Made by a program: the position numbers and the translations under genes | In this document: positions 9,496 to 17,662 of the stretch, one piece after another | Numbering within the stretch: the first letter of the stretch is position 1 | How the letters are laid out: the number at the start of each line of letters is the position of its first letter | From: an uncultured Tateyamaria sp. | Lineage (GTDB): Bacteria; Pseudomonadota; Alphaproteobacteria; Rhodobacterales; Rhodobacteraceae | Assembly (NCBI RefSeq): GCF_947503045.1 | Contig: NZ_CANNCF010000003.1 | Span: forward strand, 310,001 to 374,000 | Direction: 5' to 3' | Length of the DNA: 64,000 bases | Notes under the pieces: generated by a model | The model's input: only the letters and a program-made list of their open reading frames with translations | Databases searched by the model: none | What the model was told of the DNA's origin: nothing

Positions 9496-9523
9496 TGGAT
9501 ACCTCAACTTCGCAAAGGGTCAA
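9496..9523 (-). promoter_or_regulatory. Promoter of the glycine-zipper lipoprotein gene
   Basis: On the minus strand TTGACC (9523-9518), 16 bases, then TATCCA (9501-9496), about 30 bases before the lipoprotein ATG at 9467. Confidence 0.45.
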
Positions 9524-9627
9524 TCGTTCCGAAACGGCCCGGCCAAAATGCGCGCGGTCCTGCCGAAATGAGCAAAGAACCGCCCGCCGCTGGCGCCGGA
9601 CAGTGAAACTACGCCTTGGCATACCCG

Positions 9628-9673
9628 AAAAAAAGGTGGGCAGCAGGGTGTTGGGAAACACCTGCTGCCCACC
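9628..9673 (-). terminator. Strong intrinsic terminator
   Basis: On the minus strand a 17-bp GC-rich stem with one bulged base (arms 9673-9657 and 9652-9635) is followed by seven Ts. It closes the transcript that comes through the 119-residue gene ending at 9856, separating it from the lipoprotein promoter. Confidence 0.8.
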
Positions 9674-9855
9674 AGGGGAAGGGGTACGGAAATGGTATTG
9701 GCCGACGGGGTTGTTCTGGGGAACCGCCGACACGATTCCACCGTTGCATGCGCCAGCCGAGCCCGCATAGCGGATTTTCCGGAACTGCGGCCGATCAGCC
9801 AAGTTTCGCCATATACGGGAATACTCTGGCGGTTTTGCGCCGATGACGGTCGTAC
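9674..9855. other. Gap between the 119-residue gene and its terminator; no convincing gene
   Basis: An ATG at 9859 overlaps the preceding stop as ATGA and opens a minus-strand frame, but that frame has no stop before the strong terminator at 9673-9628 and its composition is less coding-like than its neighbours. I see no RNA gene. It may be a decayed 3' gene or untranslated tail. Confidence 0.4.
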
Positions 9856-10215
9856 TCATGGGCCCGCCTCCCCGTCAAATACATCTGGAAACGAGGCCCT
9901 TGCAACCGACTCGTCAATGACCAGAAGTGCTTCGTAATCAGCGACATCAAAGGGGTCCGTGGCCGGGACAACCTCGCGGCCAAACAGCCAGGACAGACGT
10001 CCCGCATCCAGATTGCCGCGCTCGAAAGGTTCGGGACCGAACTGTGCCCAAAGCGCTGCCATAAAGGCCGCGTCAGCCCGCTTGTCAGGGGGACGGCGGT
10101 CGGGAAATCTCTCGCGCCGGGTCAGCGGCGTGACCCCTTTGGGGTTCGGGCGTCGGATTGTGAATTGGAAATCAGTGCCGGACAGGCGTCCGGGGAATCC
10201 GCGATGTTTCAGCAT
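9856..10215 (-). CDS. Hypothetical protein, 119 residues
   Basis: I do not recognise a family. The N-terminal half is strongly basic (KGVTPLTRRERFPDRRPPDK) and the C-terminal half acidic (ATDPFDVADYEALLVIDES); no signal or membrane segment is seen. It lies 57 bases after the 47-residue lipoprotein gene and ahead of a strong terminator, so it is probably the last complete gene of this transcript. Confidence 0.55.
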   Translation of the reverse strand: MLKHRGFPGRLSGTDFQFTIRRPNPKGVTPLTRRERFPDRRPPDKRADAAFMAALWAQFGPEPFERGNLDAGRLSWLFGREVVPATDPFDVADYEALLVIDESVARASFPDVFDGEAGP

Positions 10216-10272
10216 GGGCTGCCCCCCGCGGAGAGGGGAATGAGGGCGGACGCAAAGGCCCGCCCTGCAAAC

Positions 10273-10416
10273 TTACTTGAACTTGCCTGTGTGTACTGGC
10301 TCTTGGCTGATCGGCTCTGGGTCAACCACAACGAATTCTTCGTTGTTGTTGCGACCGCATGCAGCGGCCAGAACCATGAGGCCAACGAGGCCGAAAACTT
10401 TGATGCTCTTGGACAT
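10273..10416 (-). CDS. 47-residue lipoprotein
   Basis: Starts at ATG 10416 behind AGGAGAGAC. The N-terminus MSKSIKVFGLVGLMVLAAAC is a lipoprotein signal with Cys at residue 20. The short mature part is an acidic NNNEEFVVVDPEPI stretch ending in HTGKFK. Very short lipoproteins of this form are common in Rhodobacteraceae; its function is unknown. It sits about 190 bases after the DUF6497-like gene. Confidence 0.7.
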   Translation of the reverse strand: MSKSIKVFGLVGLMVLAAACGRNNNEEFVVVDPEPISQEPVHTGKFK

Positions 10417-10606
10417 CTGTCTCTCCTGTATTCAAAATTCGGACGCGCGCTCGCACGCACGCCCTGCGAGGTAAGGCGATCTTGGGGACCCCTTAATCGC
10501 CATATACGGCAATTCCGGAGCAAAAGAAACGGTATCGCAACACGTTGCGCGGGTTGTGGCCACAAAGCCGCAGCGCCATCTTTGCCCCGGATGAGTGATC
10601 TGCGCA

Positions 10607-11092
10607 TCAGAACGCCTCCCAGATGCAGCCATCGGCACCGATCCGGAACGCCTCGATAAACTGGGTGGCATCGGGGTCGGCTTGTCCGAACGGCACGGGC
10701 CGATCCATCAGGGCAACCACGATCAGATCGGGCGCAAGGTCGTATTCGGTGATATAGGGCAGACCCACGTTCTGGCAGAGCTGCTCGAAATCCGCTTCGG
10801 CCTGCACGTAAGACACACCGCCCCCGTCCTGCGCGATTTGCGGCGCAAGAAAGCGCAGGCGCAGCCAGCTTTCGCCGTTCACGGTGTCAATCAGCGCCTC
10901 GTGCAGGGTCACGGACTGCCCGGACGGCACATCCTGTGCCGCAGCCGAACCCGCCAGCATTATGAAAAAAGCGCAGCCCCGGACCCAGTTCCGTTTCCAG
11001 TCTCGGGCTCCTCCCTCCGGGGCTGCTGTGCGGGCGAAAATCTGCCTGCGCACTGTTCTGTTCGCCAACGTATGTGCGTGACGACAATTCAT
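10607..11092 (-). CDS. DUF6497-like exported protein
   Basis: 161 residues if ATG 11092 is used; that ATG overlaps the cupin stop as ATGA. The mature part LHEALIDTVNGESWLRLRFL, then FEQLCQNVGLPYI and VVALMDRPVPFG with a CIWEAF end, matches my memory of the Rhodobacteraceae DUF6497 family. A hydrophobic segment FFIMLAGSAAAQD near residue 45-55 looks like a signal peptide, which makes the N-region unusually long; an internal start is possible but the only in-frame ATG leaves too short a signal. Predicted periplasmic; function unknown. Confidence 0.6.
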   Translation of the reverse strand: MNCRHAHTLANRTVRRQIFARTAAPEGGARDWKRNWVRGCAFFIMLAGSAAAQDVPSGQSVTLHEALIDTVNGESWLRLRFLAPQIAQDGGGVSYVQAEADFEQLCQNVGLPYITEYDLAPDLIVVALMDRPVPFGQADPDATQFIEAFRIGADGCIWEAF

Positions 11093-11484
11093 TTTGCACC
11101 TTCTTCCTGCGTTGTAAAGTCGGCAGGTGAGGTGATTTCGATCAGTTCCATATCGTCGGAATGACGCACTTCGCGGTGGATGATTCCGGGGGGCTGCAGC
11201 ACGCTCGATCCGGCACGCAGGGTATGTTCGCCCTGCCCTTCGTATTCGAACACAACCCAACCCTTGGTGACATAGACCATCTGGAAATCCAGATCATGGC
11301 TGTGCCATGTGCCCGGGCTTTCCATGCCCGGCACCGCGCGGATGACGTGGGCACCGAATTTGCCTTCTGTCGCCTCTTTGATGCCGAGTTGGCGGTATTC
11401 AAAGAAGGGGCGCAACCCCGCCCCTTCAAAGGTGCCGCCGTCCGCATGAGAGATGACAAAGGCCTGATTTTTCCACGTACTCAT
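11089..11484 (-). CDS. Single-domain cupin protein
   Basis: 131 residues from ATG 11484, which overlaps the stop of the upstream gene as ATGA. The cupin core is GTWHSHDLDFQMVYVTKGWV (motif 1, with HxH and a later acidic/Gln position) and LQPPGIIHREVRHSD (motif 2, with His). It is a small beta-barrel protein that may bind a metal and small acid; no reaction can be assigned. It is part of the chain of overlapping genes behind pccB. Confidence 0.78.
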   Translation of the reverse strand: MSTWKNQAFVISHADGGTFEGAGLRPFFEYRQLGIKEATEGKFGAHVIRAVPGMESPGTWHSHDLDFQMVYVTKGWVVFEYEGQGEHTLRAGSSVLQPPGIIHREVRHSDDMELIEITSPADFTTQEEGAK

Positions 11485-11819
11485 GCGTTGAGCCTCGCAC
11501 TTTTGACCCATCGCGCCCGTTTGGAGGCGTCGTTGAGCAGCGCATCATTCGTGGACTCAACGGACGGCGAGATGCGCCCCATCACGCGCCCGCCGGCGGT
11601 GACCCGCCAGCCAGTATCCGATGGCGCAAGGCGAACAACGGGCGAAAAGCCCCGCACATTGGCCAGCGCCCGCCACAGATCCTGCCGGATCTGATGTGCC
11701 AGCCGCGCAGGCCGCGCCGGGGGCAGATGCGCAGAGGCTGCCACATCAAAGCGGGGCGGCAATTGGCGACACAGGGTCATTTCGCCCGCCTCCTCCACGA
11801 TATGCCAACGCACGCTCAT
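11481..11819 (-). CDS. Hypothetical protein, 112 residues
   Basis: No recognised family. It begins MSVRWHIVEEAGEMTLC and has a central basic helical stretch (RLAHQIRQDLWRALANVRGF) then SPVVRLAPSDTGWRVTAGG, which is likely a small alpha/beta protein. Start and stop both overlap neighbours by four bases (ATGA), so it is part of the pccB-led coupled operon. Its reality is supported by that exact packing. Confidence 0.6.
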   Translation of the reverse strand: MSVRWHIVEEAGEMTLCRQLPPRFDVAASAHLPPARPARLAHQIRQDLWRALANVRGFSPVVRLAPSDTGWRVTAGGRVMGRISPSVESTNDALLNDASKRARWVKSARLNA

Positions 11820-12550
11820 GGCCTGCGGGCCACGCAGTCGATTTCGACCAACGCCCCCACGGCAAGCGCGGTGACCCCGATGGTGGTGCGCGCCGGGCGG
11901 CGGTCGGCGGGGAAGTAGGTCTGATAGGTCTCGTTGAACGCCGCATAGTCACGTTCAAACTCGGTCAGGTAGGCGCGGCATTGCACCACGTGAGACAGAT
12001 CAAGGCCGAGACCATTGAGAATGATCTCAAGATTTTCCATCACGCGGGCGGTCTGCGCTTCGACCCCGTCAGGCAACGGCGCGTCCGGCGCATCCGGGTC
12101 GGTCGGCATCTGCCCGGTAAGGATCACCCAGCCATCGGCCTCCACCGCATGGGAAAACGGGGCGACGGGGCGCGGGCCCTGGCTGAGGAGGTGGAAGATG
12201 GGTTGATCTTGCGCATCTCGTTGCTTTGGAAGCCTGCGCCAATGCTCTTTGACCAACACACGGGCCACAACTTCATCAGCAGACAAATCACGTCGTTCAG
12301 CAACCAAATTTGGTTCTATATTGGCGCCTCGAAGCTTCCAGAACCCCTCCTCTATTTTCTCAAATAAATCAGTTTTGAGGTCGCCTCCCGCGTCGGACGA
12401 GTGCTCGTAGATTCGGCCACGGATGCCTTCTTGCCACGTCTTCGGAAGCGGTTCGTTGGCCGTTGCTTCAAAAAAGGCGTACACGTCTGGCAACCGTGCC
12501 GCTCCGCCAAGAGCGGTGAACACTTCTACAACTTGATCAATTCTCCGCAT
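11816..12550 (-). CDS. Fusion of a restriction-type winged-helix domain to a RidA-family domain
   Basis: 244 residues from ATG 12550, 13 bases after pccB. Residues 1-75 (RIDQVVEVFTALGG, TWQEGIRGRIYEHSSD, EEGFWKLR) resemble the small winged-helix domain placed before HNH and other restriction-type nucleases, where the W, HSSD, LF and W-x-LR positions recur. After a linker, residues about 125-244 form a Rid domain (PVAPFSHAVEADGW, GQMPTDP, CRAYLTEF, PARTTIGVTAL), normally a free imine deaminase. The first third has about 52% GC against about 64% around it, suggesting transferred DNA that replaced the native ridA start. It could be a working fusion or an ORF created by insertion. Confidence 0.7.
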   Translation of the reverse strand: MRRIDQVVEVFTALGGAARLPDVYAFFEATANEPLPKTWQEGIRGRIYEHSSDAGGDLKTDLFEKIEEGFWKLRGANIEPNLVAERRDLSADEVVARVLVKEHWRRLPKQRDAQDQPIFHLLSQGPRPVAPFSHAVEADGWVILTGQMPTDPDAPDAPLPDGVEAQTARVMENLEIILNGLGLDLSHVVQCRAYLTEFERDYAAFNETYQTYFPADRRPARTTIGVTALAVGALVEIDCVARRP

Positions 12551-12563
12551 TGTCGAACACCGC

Positions 12564-14096
12564 TCACAAAGGGATGTTGTCGTGCTTTTTCCACGGCATC
12601 TGCACGTTTTTGGTGCGCAATGACGCAAAGGCGCGGGCCACGCGTTTGCGGGTCGAGCGGGGCTGGATCACCTCGTCGATGAACCCGCGCTCGGCAGCTA
12701 CGAATGGATTGGCAAAGCGGTCCTCGTAATTCTTTGTGTGCTGTGCGGTTTTCTCTGCATCACCCAGGTCGGCGCGGTGGATGATCTCGGTCGCGCCCTT
12801 GGCGCCCATCACCGCAATCTCGGCCGTGGGCCAGGCATAGTTGAAATCACCGCGCAGGTGTTTTGACGACATCACCACATAGGCCCCGCCATAGGCCTTG
12901 CGCGTGATAACGGTCACCTTGGGCACCGTCGCCTCACCATAGGCAAACAACAGCTTGGCTCCGTGCTTGATCACGCCGCCATATTCCTGCGTTGTACCGG
13001 GCAAAAATCCGGGGACGTCGATCAGGGTCAGGATCGGGATATCGAAGCAGTCGCAGAACCGCACGAAGCGGGCGGCCTTGCGCGCACTGTCGATGTCCAG
13101 CACGCCCGCCAGCACCATGGGCTGGTTGGCAACCACACCGACGGTCTGCCCCTCAAGGCGGATAAAGCCGGTGATGATGTTCTTGGCGAACTCTGCCTGC
13201 AGCTCATAGAAATCGCCCTCGTCAGCGAGCTTTTCGATCAGCTCTTTCATGTCGTAGGGGGTATTGGGATTGGACGGCACCAACGTATCAAGGCTGGTCT
13301 CGCTGCGTGCGGGGTCGTCGAAAAACGGGCGCACGGGCGGCTTCTGACGGTTGTTGAGCGGCAGGAAGTCGAACAGGCGGCGGGCCTCGGCCAGCGCCTC
13401 TACATCGTTTTCAAAAGCGGCATCCGCCACGCTCGATTTGCGGGTGTGGGTGGTGGCCCCGCCCAGTTCCTCGGCCGTGACCTGTTCGTTGGTGACTGTT
13501 TTGACCACATCGGGGCCGGTCACGAACATGTAAGAGCTGTCCTTGACCATGAAAATGAAGTCGGTCATCGCCGGGGAATAAACCGCCCCGCCCGCGCAGG
13601 GGCCCATGATCAGGCTGATCTGCGGGACAACGCCGCTGGCTTTGATATTGCGCTGAAACACCTCGCCATAGCCTGCCAGACTGTCGACACCTTCCTGAAT
13701 GCGCGCGCCACCGGAATCGTTGATCCCGATGACCGGCGCGCCGTTGTCCATCGCCATGTCCATGATCTTGCAGATTTTTGAGGCGTGGGTGGCCGAGACC
13801 GACCCGCCCAAAACGGTGAAATCCTGACTGAACACATAGACCATGCGCCCGTTGATCGTGCCCCATCCGGTCACGACGCCATCGCCTGCAGGCTTTTGCT
13901 GCTCCATCCCGAAATCGGTGCAGCGATGGGTGACAAACATGTCGAATTCCTCGAACGAGCCGTCATCCAGCAGCAGTTCAATCCGCTCGCGTGCGGTCAG
14001 CTTGCCGCGCGCGTGCTGCGCATCGACCCGCTTTTGCCCGCCGCCCAGACGCGCATCTGCGCGCCGCGATTCCAATTCGGTCAGGATATCGTTCAT
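12564..14096 (-). CDS. pccB: Propionyl-CoA carboxylase beta subunit (carboxyltransferase)
   Basis: 510 residues, the usual PccB length. It starts [20 protein letters not shown], has the acyl-CoA carboxyltransferase N-domain oxyanion region [19 protein letters not shown] and the C-domain segment [20 protein letters not shown] with the [14 protein letters not shown] motif. It transfers CO2 from biotin on PccA to propionyl-CoA. It is the first gene of the minus-strand operon and has a clear promoter 27 bases upstream of the start with PccR-type half-sites behind it. Confidence 0.96.
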   Translation of the reverse strand: MNDILTELESRRADARLGGGQKRVDAQHARGKLTARERIELLLDDGSFEEFDMFVTHRCTDFGMEQQKPAGDGVVTGWGTINGRMVYVFSQDFTVLGGSVSATHASKICKIMDMAMDNGAPVIGINDSGGARIQEGVDSLAGYGEVFQRNIKASGVVPQISLIMGPCAGGAVYSPAMTDFIFMVKDSSYMFVTGPDVVKTVTNEQVTAEELGGATTHTRKSSVADAAFENDVEALAEARRLFDFLPLNNRQKPPVRPFFDDPARSETSLDTLVPSNPNTPYDMKELIEKLADEGDFYELQAEFAKNIITGFIRLEGQTVGVVANQPMVLAGVLDIDSARKAARFVRFCDCFDIPILTLIDVPGFLPGTTQEYGGVIKHGAKLLFAYGEATVPKVTVITRKAYGGAYVVMSSKHLRGDFNYAWPTAEIAVMGAKGATEIIHRADLGDAEKTAQHTKNYEDRFANPFVAAERGFIDEVIQPRSTRKRVARAFASLRTKNVQMPWKKHDNIPL

Positions 14097-14122
14097 GCTG
14101 TCCCCGCTGGTGATTTTGCGGG

Positions 14123-14151
14123 ATCATACAAGGGCAAACGCCTGACGTGAA
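14123..14151 (-). promoter_or_regulatory. pccB promoter
   Basis: On the minus strand TTCACG (14151-14146), 17 bases, TATGAT (14128-14123), with the ATG at 14096. The -35 is weak and the first TTTGCAAA site lies about 15 bases upstream of it, where an activator would be expected. Confidence 0.55.
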
Positions 14152-14166
14152 TGGGCTTTTGGAATA

Positions 14167-14233
14167 TTTGCAAAGCCTTTCCCATGACTCTTTTGCAAAT
14201 TGCTAATCTGCAAAGCACACCCACACGTGCAAA
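14167..14233. promoter_or_regulatory. Cluster of PccR-type TGCAAA half-sites
   Basis: TTTGCAAA occurs at 14167-14174 and 14192-14199, TCTGCAAA at 14207-14214 and TGCAAA at 14228-14233, between divergent pccB and the MFS gene. In Rhodobacter sphaeroides PccR, a ScfR-family regulator of pccB, is reported to bind paired TTTGCAAA words; a PccR homologue is encoded two genes away. Spacing here is irregular rather than the simple paired form. Confidence 0.6.
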
Positions 14234-14276
14234 ACTGCACTGGACAGTTCAGTTATCCCGTCCTAACTCAGGAGAA

Positions 14277-15494
14277 ATGGACAACCACCCCAAGGTCCGC
14301 TTTCTGGACCGCTCCACCCCACCGCATATATCAACGCTCATCCTGATGGCCGGGGTGTCGGCCATGGTCATGAACATGTTCCTGCCCAGCCTGCCGAACA
14401 TGAGCGCCTATTTCGAGACCGACTACAGCGTCATGCAGCTGTCCGTGGCGCTGTACCTGGCAGTCTCGGCGGTGATGCAGACGATCATCGGCCCAATCTC
14501 GGACAATCTGGGGCGCCGCCGTGTGCTGATGTGGGGCATCGCCCTGTTCATGCTGGCCACGCTGGGCTGCATCTTTGCGCCCAATGCAGAGGTCTTTTTG
14601 TTCTTTCGCATGAGCCAGGCGGTTGTCGCCGTGGCCATGGTGCTCAGCCGCGCGGTGATCCGGGATCTCTATGATCAGGACCATTCGGCATCGATGATCG
14701 GCTACGTGACCATGGGCATGGCGGTGGTGCCGATGATTTCGCCGTTTCTTGGCGGCCTGCTGGACGAAGCCTTTGGCTGGAAATCGGTGTTCTGGCTGTT
14801 TTTCGGCATCGGCGGCCTGATGCTGTGGCTGGTCTACTCGGACCTTGGCGAGACGGCGCAAAAATCCTCGAAAACCCTGATCGAGCAGTTCAAGGAATAC
14901 CCCGAACTGCTGCGTTCGCCGCGCTTTTGGGGCTATTCGATGGCGGCGGCCTTTTGCTCGGGTTCGTTCTTTGCCTATCTGGGCGGCGCGCCATTTGTGG
15001 GCACGCAGGTCTTTGGTATGGGTCCGTCCGAGTTGGGCTTTTTCTTCGGCGCGCCGGCAGTGGGCTACTTCCTAGGAAACTTCCTGTCCGGGCGATATTC
15101 CACGACATTTGGCGTCAACAAACTGGTGCTGTTCGGCTGCATCGCAAACGCCTTTGGCACCTTCCTGTCGCTGATGATTTTCGTGGCAGGCCTTGGCACC
15201 CCGATCAGCTTTTTCGGGATGATGACGTTTGTGGGACTGGGCAACGGGCTGGTCATCCCCAACGCAACCGCAGGCATGCTGTCGGTGCGCCCACATTTGG
15301 CGGGCACGGCGTCGGGCCTTGGCGGGGCGATTATGATCGGCGGAGGTGCGGCCCTGTCGGCATTGGCCGGCTTCCTGCTGACCCCCGAAACCGGGGCCTT
15401 TCCACTGCTGGGCCTGATGTGCGGCACTGGCGTTTGTGCCTTGCTGGCGATCACAGCCGTCTACCGTCGCGAGCGGCGCCTCACCCTCGCCTAA
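14277..15494 (+). CDS. Bcr/CflA-type MFS efflux transporter
   Basis: 405 residues from ATG 14277, which has AGGAG seven bases ahead; longer in-frame starts would cover the regulatory sites. Twelve hydrophobic segments are visible. The loop after helix 2 is GPISDNLGRRRVLMWG, the MFS motif A in the form used by drug:H+ antiporters (DHA1). MAVVPMISPFLGGLL near helix 5 fits the antiporter motif C. It shares its control region with pccB and precedes pccR, so a role linked to short-chain acids or acyl products is plausible but inferred. Confidence 0.85.
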   Translation: MDNHPKVRFLDRSTPPHISTLILMAGVSAMVMNMFLPSLPNMSAYFETDYSVMQLSVALYLAVSAVMQTIIGPISDNLGRRRVLMWGIALFMLATLGCIFAPNAEVFLFFRMSQAVVAVAMVLSRAVIRDLYDQDHSASMIGYVTMGMAVVPMISPFLGGLLDEAFGWKSVFWLFFGIGGLMLWLVYSDLGETAQKSSKTLIEQFKEYPELLRSPRFWGYSMAAAFCSGSFFAYLGGAPFVGTQVFGMGPSELGFFFGAPAVGYFLGNFLSGRYSTTFGVNKLVLFGCIANAFGTFLSLMIFVAGLGTPISFFGMMTFVGLGNGLVIPNATAGMLSVRPHLAGTASGLGGAIMIGGGAALSALAGFLLTPETGAFPLLGLMCGTGVCALLAITAVYRRERRLTLA

Positions 15495-15510
15495 GGGTTG
15501 CACCAGACGC

Positions 15511-15548
15511 TTTGCAAACCTAGCCTGCAGCAAATGCAAATCTGCAAA
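15511..15548 (+). promoter_or_regulatory. PccR-type half-sites before pccR
   Basis: TTTGCAAA at 15511-15518, ATGCAAA at 15534-15540 and TCTGCAAA at 15541-15548, ending 13 bases before the pccR start. The word TCTGCAAAG also occurs in the pccB cluster, suggesting the same protein binds both and pccR is autoregulated. Confidence 0.55.
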
Positions 15549-15560
15549 GACGGGATTCGG

Positions 15561-16961
15561 ATGGCCAGCCCAAAACTCTATGCCGGTGCCAAGCTGCGCG
15601 AAGTGCGCACACGCGTCAGCCTCACCCAAAAGGACTTTGCCGCCAAGCTGGGCGTGTCCCTGCCCTATCTGAACCAGATGGAGAACAATAACAGGCCGGT
15701 CAGCACGTCGGTTGTGCTGAGTCTGGCCAAGGAATTCGGGCTGGATGTGACCGAGTTGAGCGCCGGGGATGGCGCGCGGGTCGTGTCGGACATGCGCGAG
15801 GCGCTGGCCGACCCGGTCTTTGTCGCCGACATGCCGCCCCTCGCCGATCTGCGTCTTGTCGCCTCAAATGCTCCGGCGCTCGCGCGCGCCTTTCTTGACC
15901 TGCACCGCGCCTACCGGCAAACCCACGAACGGCTTGCCTCGCTCGACGAGGCGCTGGGGCGCGAAGATGCCCGCCTGCGCCCGTCCCCGTGGGAAGAGGT
16001 GCGCGATTTCTTTCATTATTGCGACAACTATATCGACGCGGTCGACCGCGCTGCCGAGCATTTTGCCACCGCCAAGGGCGGGCACGGCAACATCCGCGTC
16101 GCCGCCGTCTCGGCACTGGCCAATGCAGGCGTAACTGTCAGTTTTGACGACAGCGACACGCTGCGCCAATTCGATCCGGAGGCGGGCACGCTCAGCATAT
16201 CGACCCGCGCCACCCATCAAAGCCAGACGTTCCAACTGCTGTTGCAGGTCGCGCTTGTGCGTCAAGACCCGCTGCTGGAGGCGACGCTTGACCTCGCGCG
16301 TTTCCATTCCAACGAGGCGCGCGCCATCGCCAAGATTGGCCTCGCCAACTATTTCGCCGGGGCGGCGCTGATGCCCTACACAGCGTTCCTTGAGGCGGCT
16401 CAGGCCACGCGACACGATCTGGAACAACTCGCCACCGGGTTTGGCGCTTCCATCGAACAAGTCTGCCACCGTCTGTCCACGCTGCAGCGCCCCGGGGCCA
16501 AGGGTATCCCATTTTTCTTTGTGCGGGTCGATCAGGCCGGGACGATCACGAAACGCCATTCTGCGACCCGGCTGCAGTTCGCCCGTTTTGGCGGCGCCTG
16601 CCCGCTGTGGAACGTCCACCGTGCCTTTGAACAGCCCGGCCAGTTCCTGCGGCAACTGGCCGAAACTCCAGATGGCGCGCGCTATATCAGCCTTGCGCGT
16701 GACGTCTCAAAGGCTGGGGGGCGGTTCGGGGCACCTGTGCGCCGCTATGCCATCGCGCTTGGTTGCGAGGTCAAGCACGCGCCGCATCTGGTGTTTGCAG
16801 ACGGGCTCGACATCAGTCGAGACGCGGCGTTTGAGCCTATCGGGATTTCCTGCCGCATCTGCGAGCGCAAGGAATGTCACCAGCGCTCTGTCCCACCGCT
16901 CGAGCGGCAATTGTCGGTCGATCCAGACACACGCGGGGTGCTGCCTTACGTGGTCAGCTAG
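15561..16961 (+). CDS. pccR: ScfR/PccR-type regulator (XRE HTH, IrrE-like core, DUF2083)
   Basis: 466 residues from ATG 15561. Residues about 8-65 are an XRE helix-turn-helix (VSLTQKDFAAKLGVSLPYLN). The middle has the IrrE/ImmA-like segment RFHSNEARAIAKIGLANYFA without the HExxH zinc site. The C-terminus carries the DUF2083 cysteine cluster ISCRICERKECHQRS. This is the layout of short-chain fatty acyl-CoA regulators (PccR, RamB, MccR). Proximity to pccB and the TGCAAA sites make PccR the best call. Its stop overlaps that of the converging nuclease gene by four bases. Confidence 0.88.
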   Translation: MASPKLYAGAKLREVRTRVSLTQKDFAAKLGVSLPYLNQMENNNRPVSTSVVLSLAKEFGLDVTELSAGDGARVVSDMREALADPVFVADMPPLADLRLVASNAPALARAFLDLHRAYRQTHERLASLDEALGREDARLRPSPWEEVRDFFHYCDNYIDAVDRAAEHFATAKGGHGNIRVAAVSALANAGVTVSFDDSDTLRQFDPEAGTLSISTRATHQSQTFQLLLQVALVRQDPLLEATLDLARFHSNEARAIAKIGLANYFAGAALMPYTAFLEAAQATRHDLEQLATGFGASIEQVCHRLSTLQRPGAKGIPFFFVRVDQAGTITKRHSATRLQFARFGGACPLWNVHRAFEQPGQFLRQLAETPDGARYISLARDVSKAGGRFGAPVRRYAIALGCEVKHAPHLVFADGLDISRDAAFEPIGISCRICERKECHQRSVPPLERQLSVDPDTRGVLPYVVS

Positions 16962-17608
16962 CGCCGCGCAGGCCGCCAGCCCGCCGCCTGCGCCTCGGCG
17001 GTGGAACAAAACCAACGTTCGCCCTTACCGGTGTTGATCCCGGTGCGTTCATAGAATTCCTGTCCGGGCACGTGGAAAATCTGCCCGTTTTTCGAGATGT
17101 TGCCCTTGATCCGGCAATTGGGATCGAGAGGGATGCGCCCCTTGGCACGGGTGGCGCGGAACTGGGCGGGGGATTGGACGCGAAACCCGTGCAGGCCGCG
17201 ATCGGCCACATAAGCCGCCTTTTCGTCCAGATCGTAATCCATCCCGTATTTGCGATAGGCAAAGGCCCAGCCATTGGCCACGATCTCTTGCCCCATGTCG
17301 ACGCCGTCCACCCGGCAGGTGGCTACAACGCGCTGATAACGGTCGATGTCTGTCTGTGCGCAGGTGGCCACGCGGCCCTCGAAACGGGCAATTACCTGTT
17401 CGCTGACCCACGCCCCGCAGGCAAAGGCGAGCCCATGTTCGGTGAGGCACATCTGGTCCTGTTCGGGGGCGTCGATGGCGTGCAGGCGCACGCGGGTTGC
17501 ACCCACATCAAACGTATCCGCATCGATGACACGCACGGGGCCCGCAACGTCCGCCCATGAGGGCAAGCTGGCGCAGACTAGAACAAGGGCAGAACAAATT
17601 CTTAACAT
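16958..17608 (-). CDS. Secreted staphylococcal-nuclease-like thermonuclease
   Basis: 216 residues. A signal peptide (LRICSALVLVCASLPSWA) precedes an SNase domain: GPVRVIDADTFDVGATRVRL, then HAIDAPE, and GWAFAYRKYG with the late catalytic arginine region. The C-terminal 55 residues (CRIKGNISKNGQIFHVPGQ through ERWFCSTAEAQAAGWR) form a small cysteine-containing domain frequently found after bacterial SNase domains. Predicted to degrade nucleic acid in periplasm or medium. Confidence 0.85.
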   Translation of the reverse strand: MLRICSALVLVCASLPSWADVAGPVRVIDADTFDVGATRVRLHAIDAPEQDQMCLTEHGLAFACGAWVSEQVIARFEGRVATCAQTDIDRYQRVVATCRVDGVDMGQEIVANGWAFAYRKYGMDYDLDEKAAYVADRGLHGFRVQSPAQFRATRAKGRIPLDPNCRIKGNISKNGQIFHVPGQEFYERTGINTGKGERWFCSTAEAQAAGWRPARR

Positions 17609-17622
17609 CTCCTCTATGTGGG

Positions 17623-17653
17623 GCGATTGCGTTTACTTTTCAAACGCAATCGC
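17623..17653. repeat. Perfect 12-bp inverted repeat
   Basis: GCGATTGCGTTT at 17623-17634 and its exact complement at 17642-17653 with a 7-base loop, between the betA stop and the nuclease start. No T-run follows on either strand, so it may be a weak terminator, RNA-stabilising stem or operator. Confidence 0.6.
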
Positions 17654-17662
17654 GGGGAATCG

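Noticed and set aside
12190-12225. Alternative ridA start (an ATG in another frame near 12220) with a frameshift
   Set aside because: That frame does not reach the Rid domain without an assumed indel, whereas the long frame is continuous from 12550 and follows pccB closely.
14151-14276. 42-codon N-terminal extension of the MFS gene
   Set aside because: It would run through the TGCAAA operator cluster and lacks a ribosome binding site; ATG 14277 has AGGAG at good spacing and a typical transporter N-terminus.
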